NCBI RefSeq assembly: GCF_007280555.1
Contig: NZ_VKDB01000021.1
Span: 1-58,495 of the forward strand
Reading direction: 5' to 3'
Length of the DNA stretch: 58,495 bases
DNA from: Deinococcus detaillensis
GTDB taxonomy: Bacteria > Deinococcota > Deinococci > Deinococcales > Deinococcaceae
Positions 35,475-44,995 of the stretch are shown here, piece by piece (the stretch's first letter is position 1; each line of letters starts with the position of its first letter). The notes beneath the pieces are model-generated. The model was not told the origin of the DNA and did no database searches. It worked only from the letters and a program-made list of their open reading frames with translations. The position numbers and the translations under genes were made by a program.

Positions 35475-37160
35475 TCAACCGAGCTTGATCTGCTGACGAA
35501 CGGTACCGCCCTTCTCACTGCTGGCCGTGACCCAGACCGTACTACCACTGGGCGCGGTGACTGTCCATTCGGCAGGTTTGCCAGTGCGCTGCCAGGTTGG
35601 CCCCCAAGGCGACCAAGCAGAATTGCGTCCATTACGGCCCGCCAGGTGACCCAGGATATATGTGGTCTGCCCCTGAATCTCTCCTGATTCGGCTTCCAAA
35701 GCCACCGTGACTGGCTGGGCAAAGCCCTCAGAGATCGCCACGTCCGTGAGGTTGGTGGGCAGGTAGCCCGCGTTCCTCACCACCGCTGAAACCCGGTACA
35801 CTCCATCTGCTAGAGCGCGGGCCTGCACGTCACTGAGTTCAAGTCTGGGACTCGCTCCCGCATGCGCCAGACAAAACAGCACATTCTTGAAGCACATTTC
35901 CTCCAACAGTGCGCCGGGGGGATTTCGGAATGTCCACACGTCGATCATGCCGCCGATCTCCACTTCGCCGAGTTGGGGATGAACAAACGGCGTCCAGGGC
36001 CGGAAACCAGATTCACCGACGTTTTGTTCCACCCACTGCAAAATCTGGATCTGTTCGTCTTCGCTGCGCGGACGAATACCGTACCAGTGTGTTTTTTCCA
36101 GACCTGCCTCGCGCTCAATGTCCCACAACTCGGTGCCGAAAATGGGAATGCCCATCTGCTCGTAGGCCCAGTCGGTGAGCGAGCCGTGCCGGGCTTTGGT
36201 CTTGTCGGGAGTGAAGTCCTCGAAAATGGAGATGACTGGATAGCCTGTGATCTCGGTGCCGACTGCACCAAGGTCTTTGAAAAGCGTGATATCCGGCGTA
36301 GACATTTCCGCGTCGTACTTGATAGCGCTGGGGCGCAAAATCACGCCGCCGTGGGTGTGATACGAGTTCATACCACAGATGTTTTTGTGGGCGAGGATGA
36401 AGTCAATCATGGCTTTGGCTTCAGGCTCGGAGCCGGGGTACTCACCCGCACCGTATTCGTGCGGTGACCAGTTGGCTGGAAACTGACGGTTGAGGTTGCC
36501 GTCACGGGGCGACTCAATATCCGGCTCGACGCCATCAAAATCGGGAATGAGGCCTTCCGGATAAAGACGGTAATAATTGCCGCCTTCCTCATGGGGTTCA
36601 CGCTGAACCATCACGCGCTCGTCTACCGAGCTGATCTTCCACTCCCCATTGGGGTCCATAAGCCGCATCATCAAGATAGTGCCGTCGTCGTCCACGTCCC
36701 ACTGGTAGAGCCCTTTGGTTACCTCATCTTGGCCCAGCTCGTAGCGCCCATTTCCACACCAGCGGTGCGGCGTGCCCAGGGAAATCTCAGCGCCATCAGG
36801 ATTGATGCGCGGCACGATATAAAATGCCATCCGCTGCATGAGCCGCGTCACTTCCTCGTCTTGGCCGAAGCGTTCAAGCAGATAGTTGATGGCGTAGAGC
36901 GCTGTCGAACTGGTGGCGTGTTCTTCAGCGTGAATCTGAGCGTCGATGTAATAGGCGGGCTTGTCCTTGTCTGGGCCAGTCGCCGAGTCGGTCAATGTGA
37001 CCTGCCAGATATCGCGGTCCTGATGGCTCTTGCCCAAGCTCTCTAGGCGGATCAGTTGGGGATACTGTTTGACGAGGTCATGGAGCAAACCGCTGTACTC
37101 CTGATAATTGTAATAGCGCTGATGATCGATAGACAGACGAGGTTGTTCGGGAAGCTTCAT
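35475..37160 (-). CDS. M14 zinc carboxypeptidase, tandem paralogue B
   Basis: A 561-residue M14-family metallopeptidase. QIHAEEHATSSTALYA supplies the first Zn ligands (HAEE), NSYHTHGGVILRP the third histidine and FGTELWDIERE the catalytic glutamate. A region of about 130 residues after the catalytic domain (from about residue 425, including NAGYLPTNLTDVAISEG) looks like a beta-sandwich appendage. There is no signal peptide, so it should act inside the cell. Its start overlaps the stop of the upstream paralogue as ATGA. The two proteins align along their whole length with roughly half the residues identical by eye. Confidence 0.9.
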   Translation of the reverse strand: MKLPEQPRLSIDHQRYYNYQEYSGLLHDLVKQYPQLIRLESLGKSHQDRDIWQVTLTDSATGPDKDKPAYYIDAQIHAEEHATSSTALYAINYLLERFGQDEEVTRLMQRMAFYIVPRINPDGAEISLGTPHRWCGNGRYELGQDEVTKGLYQWDVDDDGTILMMRLMDPNGEWKISSVDERVMVQREPHEEGGNYYRLYPEGLIPDFDGVEPDIESPRDGNLNRQFPANWSPHEYGAGEYPGSEPEAKAMIDFILAHKNICGMNSYHTHGGVILRPSAIKYDAEMSTPDITLFKDLGAVGTEITGYPVISIFEDFTPDKTKARHGSLTDWAYEQMGIPIFGTELWDIEREAGLEKTHWYGIRPRSEDEQIQILQWVEQNVGESGFRPWTPFVHPQLGEVEIGGMIDVWTFRNPPGALLEEMCFKNVLFCLAHAGASPRLELSDVQARALADGVYRVSAVVRNAGYLPTNLTDVAISEGFAQPVTVALEAESGEIQGQTTYILGHLAGRNGRNSAWSPWGPTWQRTGKPAEWTVTAPSGSTVWVTASSEKGGTVRQQIKLG

Positions 37161-38893
37161 TCAGACTCCTTGAGAGCAGCTTGAGACGGCATGGCAGGCA
37201 TGCTGAGAGGTGCGCTCTGTTTTCCACCTTTCTGGCTGTGCGTCACGACCCGCAAGTCGGCCCCCGGCTGCGCCTTAACCAACCACTCCACGGGCCGGGC
37301 CGTCCGGTTCCAGCGCTCACCCCAAGGTGACCAAGGGTATTTGCGCCCATTGCGGCCCGCCAGATGGCCCAGGCTCATCAGGGGCTGGCCCATCAAGATC
37401 TCAGCCTGCTCGACTTCAAGTTCAACCTGCACCGGCTGGGCCACGGTTTTGGCAATGGCGGTATCGGTCAAGTTGCTGGGCAAATAACCGTCATTGCCAA
37501 TCACAGCAGAAATTCTCAGAAGTTGCGCTCCATCAGCGGCGGTGCCGAGCTGCTCGACTTGGCTGCTGCGAATGCGAATACGTGGGCTGGCCGCCGCATG
37601 TTCCAAGCAAAACAGTGTGTTCTTGTGGCAGATCTCCTCAAGCAGATGCCCCGGCGGGTTGCGGAGTACCCAGATGTCAGCCAATCCGCCGAGTTCGACG
37701 GAGCCGAGCTGCGGATGATCGAAGGCCTCCCATTCTCGCCAGCCGCGTTCGCCGTGATGCTGCCAAACCCATTCCACGGTACGCACCAGCGCCGCCTCAT
37801 CGCGGGGCCGAAGGTTGTAATACGCCACTTTCTCGATGCCAGCCGCTTTCTCAATGTCCCACAACTCAGTGGCGAAGGCGGGGATGCCCAGTTCCTCAAA
37901 AGCCCAGTCTTTGAGTGTGCCGCGCCGGGGCTTGGATTTGTCGGGCGTAAAATCTTGAAACGAAGATACCGTCGGGTAGTCGGTAATGGTCAGCGCCACC
38001 GCGCCGAGGTCTTTGAAAAGGGTCAAATCGCGGGCGCTGAGTTCATGGTCGTACTTGGTGGTGGAGGGCCGCAGATGCAGGCCGCCGTGCGTGTGAAACG
38101 AATTCATGCCGCAGATGTTGGGATGTCCTAGGATGAACTCGATCAGAGCACGCGACTCCGGTTCACTGCCGGGATACAGACCAGCACCGTACTGCACAGT
38201 TTCAGGCATCCAGCCCGCCGGAAACTGCCGGTTGAGGTTACCATCACGGGTCGGTTCGATTTCCAGTTCCACACCATCGTAATCAGGAATCAACCCTTCC
38301 GGATACAGCCGGTAATACTCGCCGCCAAATTCACCGGGGCCGCGCTGCACCATTACCCTCGCGTCCAGGGCGCTGATTTTCCATTCGCCTGCCGGATCGC
38401 GCACCCGCATCTGGACGATATAGCCGTCGTCGTTGAGATCGGTTTGATAAAATCCAGCGCTCCTTTCGTCCTCGCTGCCTGGCACGAAACGGCCATTGCC
38501 GCACCAGCGGAACGGAAACGCCAGCGAATACTCCGCTCCGTCGGGGTTGAGGCGCGGCAGAATATAAAACGCCTGCTCATTAAGCAGCATGCTGACTTTA
38601 TCGTCCTGACCGAACTGGTGCAGCAGATACCACGCGGCGTACAGCGCAGTCGCCGAGGTGGCGTGTTCTTCGGCGTGGATATGGGCGTCAATGTAGTAAG
38701 CAGGTTTGTCGGTGTCCGGCCCAGTGGCCTGATTGGTGATGGTCATGCACCAGATCTCACGCCCCCCAAAGGTCTGGCCCAGCGACGCCAATTGGCAGAG
38801 CTGCGGAAAGGCGTTGGCCAGCGCCTGAAGGTGGGCGGTAAGTTCGTCATATGGATAGTAGCGGTCGTGTGCGATATCTACCTTGATGTGCAT
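37157..38893 (-). CDS. M14 zinc carboxypeptidase, tandem paralogue A
   Basis: A 578-residue paralogue of the next gene, with HIHAEEHATSATALYA, NSFHTHGGLHLRP and FATELWDIEKA as zinc and catalytic sites. The beta-rich C-terminal appendage (NDGYLPSNLTDTAIAKT) is shared. The start at 38893 is preferred to one 45 bases upstream because GGGGAGG lies just before it. Two similar carboxypeptidases kept side by side suggest different residue preferences in stepwise breakdown of one substrate. No export signal is seen. Confidence 0.9.
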   Translation of the reverse strand: MHIKVDIAHDRYYPYDELTAHLQALANAFPQLCQLASLGQTFGGREIWCMTITNQATGPDTDKPAYYIDAHIHAEEHATSATALYAAWYLLHQFGQDDKVSMLLNEQAFYILPRLNPDGAEYSLAFPFRWCGNGRFVPGSEDERSAGFYQTDLNDDGYIVQMRVRDPAGEWKISALDARVMVQRGPGEFGGEYYRLYPEGLIPDYDGVELEIEPTRDGNLNRQFPAGWMPETVQYGAGLYPGSEPESRALIEFILGHPNICGMNSFHTHGGLHLRPSTTKYDHELSARDLTLFKDLGAVALTITDYPTVSSFQDFTPDKSKPRRGTLKDWAFEELGIPAFATELWDIEKAAGIEKVAYYNLRPRDEAALVRTVEWVWQHHGERGWREWEAFDHPQLGSVELGGLADIWVLRNPPGHLLEEICHKNTLFCLEHAAASPRIRIRSSQVEQLGTAADGAQLLRISAVIGNDGYLPSNLTDTAIAKTVAQPVQVELEVEQAEILMGQPLMSLGHLAGRNGRKYPWSPWGERWNRTARPVEWLVKAQPGADLRVVTHSQKGGKQSAPLSMPAMPSQAALKESE

Positions 38894-38951
38894 CTCCCCT
38901 CCCCTATTGACACCTGAACGGCATAGATAACATGGCATCTGATCTGGTCAG

Positions 38952-39347
38952 TCATTCTGGGAAAAACGCGATCACCTCCACTTCGACGCGCACTTCGGGA
39001 GCACCCAACCCCGCCACGATCAGTCCGGTGTGTGGCGGGCGGTGGTCACCCAGAGCGCGGATTCGCCGCTCAGCCACCACCGAGGCGTCGGCGGGGTGGG
39101 TCAGGTAGGTGGTAATTTTGACAATATGCTCAAAGCTGAGACCAGCGGCTTGAAGGACCATTTCCAGATTCCTGAAGACCTGCTCGGCCTGGCCCTGGAC
39201 GTCATTCGGGGCTACTAGTTGTCCGGCCTCGTCGCGGCCCACTTGGCCCGCGACGTAGAGGGTGCGCCCAGCCCGCATGGCGTGGGCGTAGCTGGCCGGG
39301 CGGTACATGCCCTGCGGCTCCAGCGGCTGAAGATCATTCAGCGCCAT
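38952..39347 (-). CDS. RidA-family protein
   Basis: A 131-residue Rid-family protein: RTLYVAGQVGRDEAGQLV, QAEQVFRNLEMVLQAAGL, HIVKITTYLTH and the end VRVEVEVIAFFPE. The arginine position of canonical RidA (RxCV) is PHTGLIVAGLG here, so it belongs to a Rid subgroup that may not have imine deaminase activity. It starts one base after the TGA of the D-2-hydroxyacid dehydrogenase gene (TGAGATG). In this operon it may remove enamine by-products of the two aminotransferases or of the amidohydrolases. Confidence 0.87.
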   Translation of the reverse strand: MALNDLQPLEPQGMYRPASYAHAMRAGRTLYVAGQVGRDEAGQLVAPNDVQGQAEQVFRNLEMVLQAAGLSFEHIVKITTYLTHPADASVVAERRIRALGDHRPPHTGLIVAGLGAPEVRVEVEVIAFFPE

Positions 39348-39348
39348 C

Positions 39349-40374
39349 TCAGCTTCGCCCGCCTTCCACGAGGACTTCGATCAAAGGTTGACCGGTAGCA
39401 AGGCGCTCCAGATTCGCCATGCTATCGCGGGCCTGCTTGACGCGGGTTTCGCCGGAGCCACCGCCGATGTGGGGCATCAGCATCAGGTTGACACCGCTCA
39501 GGTGCAGCAGCGGATTGTCAAAGGGCGTCGGTTCGTAGACGTAGACATCCAGTCCTGCTCCAGCCAGCGCCCCAGACCGCAGGGCTTCAGTCAAAGCGAC
39601 CTCGTCGATAATGCCGCCACGCGCCGTGTTGATGAGGTAAGCGCTGGGTTTCATCATCGCCAGCCGCTCGGCGCTCAGCAACTTGTCGGTATCCGGCGTG
39701 TGGGGGGTGTGGATGCTCACGAAATCGCTACTGGCGAGCAGATCTGGTAACTCACAGTAGGTCAGGTGTTCTTCGGCCTCAATCTCTGGCGCAAGACGCC
39801 GCCGATTCCAGTACTGAACATTCATTCGGAAAGCGCGGGCGAACCGGGCTGTCTCGCTGGCGATCTCGCCCATTCCTATGAGGCCTAGAGTGGTGCCTTG
39901 CAATTCAAAGAGCTTAGGCAAGCGCATCCACTGGAAGCCGTGACGCCGCTCCGCTGTCAGAACAGGTTCGCTGCCCAGTTCCCGGTAGCGGCCCTCCACG
40001 ACGGCCTCATGGGCCTGAATCACTTTCTTGGATAGGCCCAACATCAAGGTGAGGGCCATTTCAGCGACGGCAACGCAACCGATTTGAGTGGTGAGACTCA
40101 CCGTGAGGCCACGCGTTTTTGCTGCCGCTAGGTCGAGCTTGTCGCGCCGCCCTGACCACAAGTGAATCAGCTTCAGGCTTTCTCCGGCCAAGTCCATCAG
40201 TTCGCCAGTCACGGCCCGGCGCTTGCTGACGATGACAGAAGCGCCGGGGAGCAGTTGAGCGAGTTCGGCAGCGTCGTCGGTGGTGGGGGCAAACAGCTTC
40301 ACGCTGGGACAGAACTGCTGATTGAACGCCAGATCTTCTGGTGATGTTGGATCAAGAATCACGGCCTTCAGCAC
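39349..40374 (-). CDS. D-2-hydroxyacid dehydrogenase
   Basis: A 341-residue NAD(P)-dependent dehydrogenase. The Rossmann motif is TTLGLIGMGEIASETARFA; the catalytic triad is seen as INTARGGIIDEVAL (Arg), DVYVYEPTPFDNP (Glu) and LMPHIGGGSG (His). It interconverts a 2-keto acid and a D-2-hydroxy acid. With two aminotransferases in the same operon, the likely role is to reduce the keto acid produced from an amino acid, or to oxidise an incoming hydroxy acid. The family includes phosphoglycerate, formate and hydroxypyruvate dehydrogenases; the substrate is not resolved. Confidence 0.92.
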   Translation of the reverse strand: MLKAVILDPTSPEDLAFNQQFCPSVKLFAPTTDDAAELAQLLPGASVIVSKRRAVTGELMDLAGESLKLIHLWSGRRDKLDLAAAKTRGLTVSLTTQIGCVAVAEMALTLMLGLSKKVIQAHEAVVEGRYRELGSEPVLTAERRHGFQWMRLPKLFELQGTTLGLIGMGEIASETARFARAFRMNVQYWNRRRLAPEIEAEEHLTYCELPDLLASSDFVSIHTPHTPDTDKLLSAERLAMMKPSAYLINTARGGIIDEVALTEALRSGALAGAGLDVYVYEPTPFDNPLLHLSGVNLMLMPHIGGGSGETRVKQARDSMANLERLATGQPLIEVLVEGGRS

Positions 40375-40432
40375 GTTGCTCCTTTGGTGCGCAGATAGCA
40401 GAATGGTGGGGGGGCAAGGTAAGCGCGGCGGA

Positions 40433-41851
40433 TCATGTCAGCAGCCCGAGTTCGCGCAGAGCCTGCGCTCCGCCCGCCAAACTGGACTGATTCATTCCAG
40501 CGTAATTGGGCGAATACACCACGCCCTTTGCGCCCGCCTGATAAGCGGCCAGCACACTCCGGTAAACGATGTCAGGGGTGCATTTGGCTTGATCTGGGTG
40601 GGTGCGCGGCGCATCTACTCCAATGCCCATATAAACCGGCACCCTTCCTTCGACGGCGGCCACCGTGTCACGGGCCTGTCCACCGACGTAGCTTTCCGGC
40701 TGCATTCCCTGTCCCAGCAGATCATCCCAGGGCGCTTCGCCGAGGCCCAGCAGGTTGTACATCATCGATGTCATTTCCGGCGGCGTAAAATCGCGCAGGA
40801 TGCTCTGGTGAAAGTCGCTCATCTCTTTTTGATACACCGCCCCAGCTTGATGCTGGTAGGTGATGGGCTTGACCCAGTCGCAGAACTCAGTCTGTTCCAG
40901 CCAGGGCCACTGGGCTTTGCGGATGGGGTTGAAGTGATTGCGGTTCCAGACATTCAACCCGAAACTCAGTGCCGGATTGCACCATTTGACAATGCCGTAC
41001 AGTTCCCGGTCGAGCGCTTGATTGCGCTCAAGCCAGAAGCGCTCCCAGATCAAAATCTCTGGATTTTGCAGCAAAACCCGCAGAAATTCAACGAAGTACC
41101 CGTCTTTGCCGCCCTCGCCCCGGCGAGCACGCTGAAAGTAGTTGTACACCTCGCCGAAAGCGCTGAGTACCCGCTGTACGTCGATGCCCCGCTCATGAGC
41201 TTCTGTTCGGGCCGCCGCACTGAAGTCAATCGCCGGGTTGCCCGCGATCAGGTTGTCGAGCGGGCTGCGACGCTCATTGCACCACATGATGCCGTCGATG
41301 TCGTAGTTGCGGGCGTAATCTTCCAGAATCGAGTGCAGCCAAGTGCGGTAATGCGGATTGGAGGTTGATGGTTCAGACCCAAACCGGCCAAACTGATCGA
41401 CCTCCAGGTACTGTGGCAAATTGGGAATCGGTACGGTATTGGCAGAGCCGTGTCCAGCGTATTTGAAGAGCGGCTCCATCACCTCGGGCATCACTTTCAT
41501 TCCGCGTGCTCTGGCCGCCGGAATGATCATATCGAGGATGTCTTTTTCTTCCAGACCGGGGTCACGGTTGGTAAAGTGACTGATCTGAGTGTTGCGGTAA
41601 TACTCGGGGCGGTGCTTGATGTACGAGCCGCCGAGCATCTGATCTGGTTCCTGAACGCCGTGATCAGGAAAACCGTCCAGTTCGTAGGAGATTCGGCGGC
41701 CCACCTTGAGGCCCAGCCACGAGATGGTGCCGATCAACAAGACGTTGATTCCGAATTTCTCCTGCAAGGTGTCGAGCAGGGGTTCCACACCCTCATCTAT
41801 AAAGCTAATCGGGCTGATCTGAATGCCCACAAACTTGTCAGCCGTACTCAT
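40433..41851 (-). CDS. TIM-barrel glycoside-hydrolase-like protein of unknown function
   Basis: A 472-residue cytosolic protein I cannot place in a named family. The pattern suggests a (beta/alpha)8 barrel: FVGIQISPISFID, INVLLIGTISWLG, RGMKVMPEVMEPLF, YDIDGIMWCNERRSPLDNLI, PEILIWERFWLERNQ, SFGLNVWNRNHFNPIR, FCDWVKPITYQHQ, RVPVYMGIGVD and GAKGVVYSPNYAG fall at barrel-strand intervals, with acidic residues (E in MPEVMEP, E in WCNERR) at strand ends as in glycoside hydrolases. It starts in an ATGA overlap with the aminotransferase gene, so it belongs to the pathway. This is the least explained enzyme of the operon. Confidence 0.6.
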   Translation of the reverse strand: MSTADKFVGIQISPISFIDEGVEPLLDTLQEKFGINVLLIGTISWLGLKVGRRISYELDGFPDHGVQEPDQMLGGSYIKHRPEYYRNTQISHFTNRDPGLEEKDILDMIIPAARARGMKVMPEVMEPLFKYAGHGSANTVPIPNLPQYLEVDQFGRFGSEPSTSNPHYRTWLHSILEDYARNYDIDGIMWCNERRSPLDNLIAGNPAIDFSAAARTEAHERGIDVQRVLSAFGEVYNYFQRARRGEGGKDGYFVEFLRVLLQNPEILIWERFWLERNQALDRELYGIVKWCNPALSFGLNVWNRNHFNPIRKAQWPWLEQTEFCDWVKPITYQHQAGAVYQKEMSDFHQSILRDFTPPEMTSMMYNLLGLGEAPWDDLLGQGMQPESYVGGQARDTVAAVEGRVPVYMGIGVDAPRTHPDQAKCTPDIVYRSVLAAYQAGAKGVVYSPNYAGMNQSSLAGGAQALRELGLLT

Positions 41852-43041
41852 ACGAACTGGCTCCAGAAGATGGCCAGTTTGTCTAAGGCGGTATCCATCT
41901 GCGGCCTGGGTGTCATCAGACTCAGGCGCACGAAGCCTTCCGCCCCGCTCCCAAATACCGAGCCTGGCCCCACCCGCACCGCCTGCTGCTCAATCAGGGC
42001 GCTGCTGAATGTCATGGAGTCCAGGCCCGATGCGCGGATATCGGCCATGACGTAATAACTGCCGTGGGTGCGGACAAACGGCAGGCGCATCTGATCCAGG
42101 CGGGCCAGCAGGAACCCGCGCCGCTCGGCGTAGATTTCCCGCTGCTCTAGCCAAGCTGTCTGCGGCCCGGTCAGGGCAGCCAGCGCCGCAAGCTGAGAGG
42201 GCAGGGCGGTAGAAATCGAGTGCATGTGTTTGATTTCAGTCGCCACCTGCTTGAGCCACATCGGCACGGCGAGGTAACCGACCCGCCAGCCGGTCATCCC
42301 GAAACTCTTGGAAAAGCCGTTGACGGTGATGGTGCGCTCCAGCATCCCAGGCAACTGAGCGAACGAGAAATGACGCTCTCCGTCGTAGAGGAACTTTTCG
42401 TAGAGTTCGTCTGATACCACGATCAGGTCGTGGCGCTCGGCGAGCTGGGCAATCCCTTCCATCGTTGTTCGGGTGACCACTGCGCCAGTCGGATTATCGG
42501 GGCTGACCACGATAATGAGTTTGGTGCGTGGGGTGATGGCGGCTTCCAAGGCCCTCAGGTCCCACGACCAACCGGATTCCGGCGTGACTGGCACGGCAAC
42601 CGTCACCCCGCCGCAGAGAGCCACAATGCTGCGGTAGGCGCTGTAATACGGATCGGTCACAATGACCTCGTCCCCAGGGTTGAGCAGCGCCCCGCACAGC
42701 ACGAAGATGGATTCTTGTGCGCCGTTGGTCACGATGATGTTGTCGGGCTGATAGTCCAGTCCATTTTCCAGCCGGAGCTTGTGTGCAATGGCTTCACGCA
42801 GCGGTGCAATGCCGTCATAAGCTGTGTACTGAATGACGCCGCCTTGCAAGCCGGTTTGCACCGCGTCGAGTACATATTGAGGGGTAGGCAAGTCGGGCGT
42901 GCCCGAACCCAGATTAATCAGCCCCTGCGCCTGAGCAAGAGCATTGATCATACGGACGCTGGTAGGGTTGCCAATCGACTGATCGAGGTTGGCAGTAGCC
43001 ACTTGAGAGAGCTTGCTTCGCAAATCGTTGGTCGCTGTCAT
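41848..43041 (-). CDS. Class I/II PLP aminotransferase
   Basis: A 397-residue fold-type I aminotransferase. NLGSGTPDLPTPQYVLDA, TNGAQESIFVLCGALLNPGD, VSPDNPTGAVV, VVSDELYEKFLYD and the PLP-lysine segment TVNGFSKSFGMTGWRVGYL are all present, with the C-terminal arginine in GFVRLSLMTP. The start at 43041 is chosen because GAGG and the stop of the Gfo/Idh gene lie just upstream; an in-frame ATG at 43083 would overlap that gene. It is a clear homologue of the aminotransferase at 49134-50300, and the operon thus carries two. Confidence 0.92.
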   Translation of the reverse strand: MTATNDLRSKLSQVATANLDQSIGNPTSVRMINALAQAQGLINLGSGTPDLPTPQYVLDAVQTGLQGGVIQYTAYDGIAPLREAIAHKLRLENGLDYQPDNIIVTNGAQESIFVLCGALLNPGDEVIVTDPYYSAYRSIVALCGGVTVAVPVTPESGWSWDLRALEAAITPRTKLIIVVSPDNPTGAVVTRTTMEGIAQLAERHDLIVVSDELYEKFLYDGERHFSFAQLPGMLERTITVNGFSKSFGMTGWRVGYLAVPMWLKQVATEIKHMHSISTALPSQLAALAALTGPQTAWLEQREIYAERRGFLLARLDQMRLPFVRTHGSYYVMADIRASGLDSMTFSSALIEQQAVRVGPGSVFGSGAEGFVRLSLMTPRPQMDTALDKLAIFWSQFV

Positions 43042-43051
43042 AGTAGTTACC

Positions 43052-44086
43052 TCAGGCCAGCCCGATTTCTGCGGCGTACTCACGCAAATCCAGAGTGCGG
43101 CCCTGACGTGATGATTCGGCGCAGGCCAAGGTTAAAGCCAGCGTCGCTAGGTGGTCGCGGCCAGAGGGATAGGTGGACACCTCACCCCGCACCGCTTTCA
43201 AGAAGTCGTCCAGCAGACCACGGGTGTCATCTATAAAATCCTCCTGAGACTCAAGGACGACGGCCTGCGGATGACCTGCCCCGGCGGGCCAGTAGTCGAG
43301 GTCTTTGAAAATATCGTTTTGCAGCAGCATCCCCTCTGCACCGTCGGTGCGCCACTGAAATTCATTCTTGGCATTGGTGCCTGCCCAAGTGCCGAAATAC
43401 TGGAGAGCAATGCCGTTATCAAACTCAAGCCAAGCGGCTACCGTCGCGTCCGAGCGGTACATACTCCACGGCGGGTTGGTGGTGCGTGCCCAGACTTTCG
43501 CGACTTCTGAACCGTAAATGAAACGGGCCAGATCGAGGTGGTGAATGCTCTGCTCAAGCAGCATGGGCTGATCCATCGTCAGGGGGTACTTGTTGAGTAA
43601 AGGCCGCTGCCCGTCGCGGTAGCGCCAGTACACGATCCGGCCAAATCCAACTTGCCCCAGCTTGCCTTCCTGGATGTACTGCCGGGACGCCCGGGTGGTT
43701 TCCAGATACCGGAAGTTCATCCCAACCCCCAATAAAATGCCCGCCGCCTGCGCCACATCAACGCAGGCGCGAGCAGTTTGAGCATCTAAAGCCAGCGGCT
43801 TTTCACACAGCACAGAGATTCGGCGCTCGGCGCACGCCGAAATCTGCTCAAGGTGAATATCCGGCGGTGTGGACAGCACCACCACGTCCGGTTTAAGGGC
43901 CAGAGCATCCTCAAATGACAGCACTGGCACGTCGAGTTGGGGGAGCTGTTCCTTGAAAGTGGTTACGGCCTGAGCGCTCGGATCAGTGGCCGCTAACAAT
44001 TCGGCCTGCGGATGCTCGGTGATGACCCGCGCCCAGTGCCGACCACGGGTGCCCATACCGACCAGCACAATCTTGAGTTTGTTCAT
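43052..44086 (-). CDS. Gfo/Idh/MocA-family oxidoreductase
   Basis: A 344-residue NAD(P)-dependent oxidoreductase. The Rossmann motif is KIVLVGMGTRGRHWARVI, followed by VSVLCEKPLALD-like sequence (ISVLCEKPLALD) with the family EKP lysine, and GMNFRYLETTRA. The C-terminal alpha/beta domain has LLEQSIHHLDLARFIYG with the conserved histidines. These enzymes act on sugars, inositols or related polyols. Together with the epimerase next to it, it hints that the substrate contains a sugar- or cyclitol-like part, or that the family is used here on a hydroxy-lactam. Confidence 0.88.
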   Translation of the reverse strand: MNKLKIVLVGMGTRGRHWARVITEHPQAELLAATDPSAQAVTTFKEQLPQLDVPVLSFEDALALKPDVVVLSTPPDIHLEQISACAERRISVLCEKPLALDAQTARACVDVAQAAGILLGVGMNFRYLETTRASRQYIQEGKLGQVGFGRIVYWRYRDGQRPLLNKYPLTMDQPMLLEQSIHHLDLARFIYGSEVAKVWARTTNPPWSMYRSDATVAAWLEFDNGIALQYFGTWAGTNAKNEFQWRTDGAEGMLLQNDIFKDLDYWPAGAGHPQAVVLESQEDFIDDTRGLLDDFLKAVRGEVSTYPSGRDHLATLALTLACAESSRQGRTLDLREYAAEIGLA

Positions 44087-44113
44087 GGTGTGTTCCCCCT
44101 AAAAAGTTGGCTC

Positions 44114-44995
44114 TCACGGAGCTGCCAAGGCGTCAAAAAGTCCCTCAAGGAGCGGTATGGTGGGCCTGAAATCCAGCTCCTGCGCCACTTTGCAGCAGTC
44201 GACCTCGCCGTGCCGGGGCAACGGTGTGGGGTTCCAAGTCAGCCATTTCTGTACGGGCTGCTCCGGACAGAGCTGCTCAAAAGCTTCCAAGAGAGCTTGC
44301 TGAGAGACGGGCGGCCCAGCCACGTTATAGAGGTGCGCTCCAACGGACTCGGATTGAGCCAGAATGACGTTGAGCAAGCGAACCAGGTCACGGGTATGCA
44401 GCCAGTTTTCTGCAGAGTCACGGCCCTGGGAAAGGTTGACACTGCGCTGTTCCCGAATAGCCGCTGCGATCTGGTGGATGAGAGAGGTGCGCTGCCGACT
44501 ACCGGACACCTCTTCGCCCGCTCCGTAGACGGGGCCAAGGCGCAGACTCCAGATGGACATCTCGCCGCCGACCATTGCCGCCGCCCGTTCGGCCAAGACT
44601 TTAGACAGTGAGTAAGCGTTCGCTGAAGTGGTCTGTCCAGTCTCGGAAATCGGCCCAACTTGCGGCGAATACACGCCCGTAGAACTCAGCAGCACAAAAT
44701 GCTTGACCTCGGCTTGCAGCGCCGCGTTGAGAGCGTTCAGGGTGCCGCCAAGATTCACTTCCAGCAGCCGGAGATCGCTACCACTGGTGAGAGCGGCGGC
44801 ATGGACGACAGCGCGGGGCTGAATCTCAGCGACACGCCGACAAAGCTGCTCAGCGTTCAGAACATCAATCACTTCGTCCGCACCACTCAGATCAGCGCCG
44901 ATGACCGGCACGCCCGCCTCGCGCCAGTGCTGAATCAAGGCCCGGCCTACAAAGCCCCCTGCACCAGTCAAGAAAATGGGCGGAGGATGAGTCAT
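44114..44995 (-). CDS. NAD-dependent epimerase/dehydratase (extended SDR)
   Basis: A 293-residue extended SDR. The N-terminal cofactor loop is FLTGAGGFVGRALIQHW; VVHAAALTSG, VLLSSTGVYSP and AYSLSKVLAE (YxxxK) give the catalytic serine/threonine, tyrosine and lysine. RLGPVYGAGEE and NWLHTRDLVRLL are typical of nucleotide-sugar epimerases and aldehyde/uronate dehydrogenases of this group. Its start overlaps the stop of the cyclic amidohydrolase gene as ATGA. Confidence 0.88.
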   Translation of the reverse strand: MTHPPPIFLTGAGGFVGRALIQHWREAGVPVIGADLSGADEVIDVLNAEQLCRRVAEIQPRAVVHAAALTSGSDLRLLEVNLGGTLNALNAALQAEVKHFVLLSSTGVYSPQVGPISETGQTTSANAYSLSKVLAERAAAMVGGEMSIWSLRLGPVYGAGEEVSGSRQRTSLIHQIAAAIREQRSVNLSQGRDSAENWLHTRDLVRLLNVILAQSESVGAHLYNVAGPPVSQQALLEAFEQLCPEQPVQKWLTWNPTPLPRHGEVDCCKVAQELDFRPTIPLLEGLFDALAAP

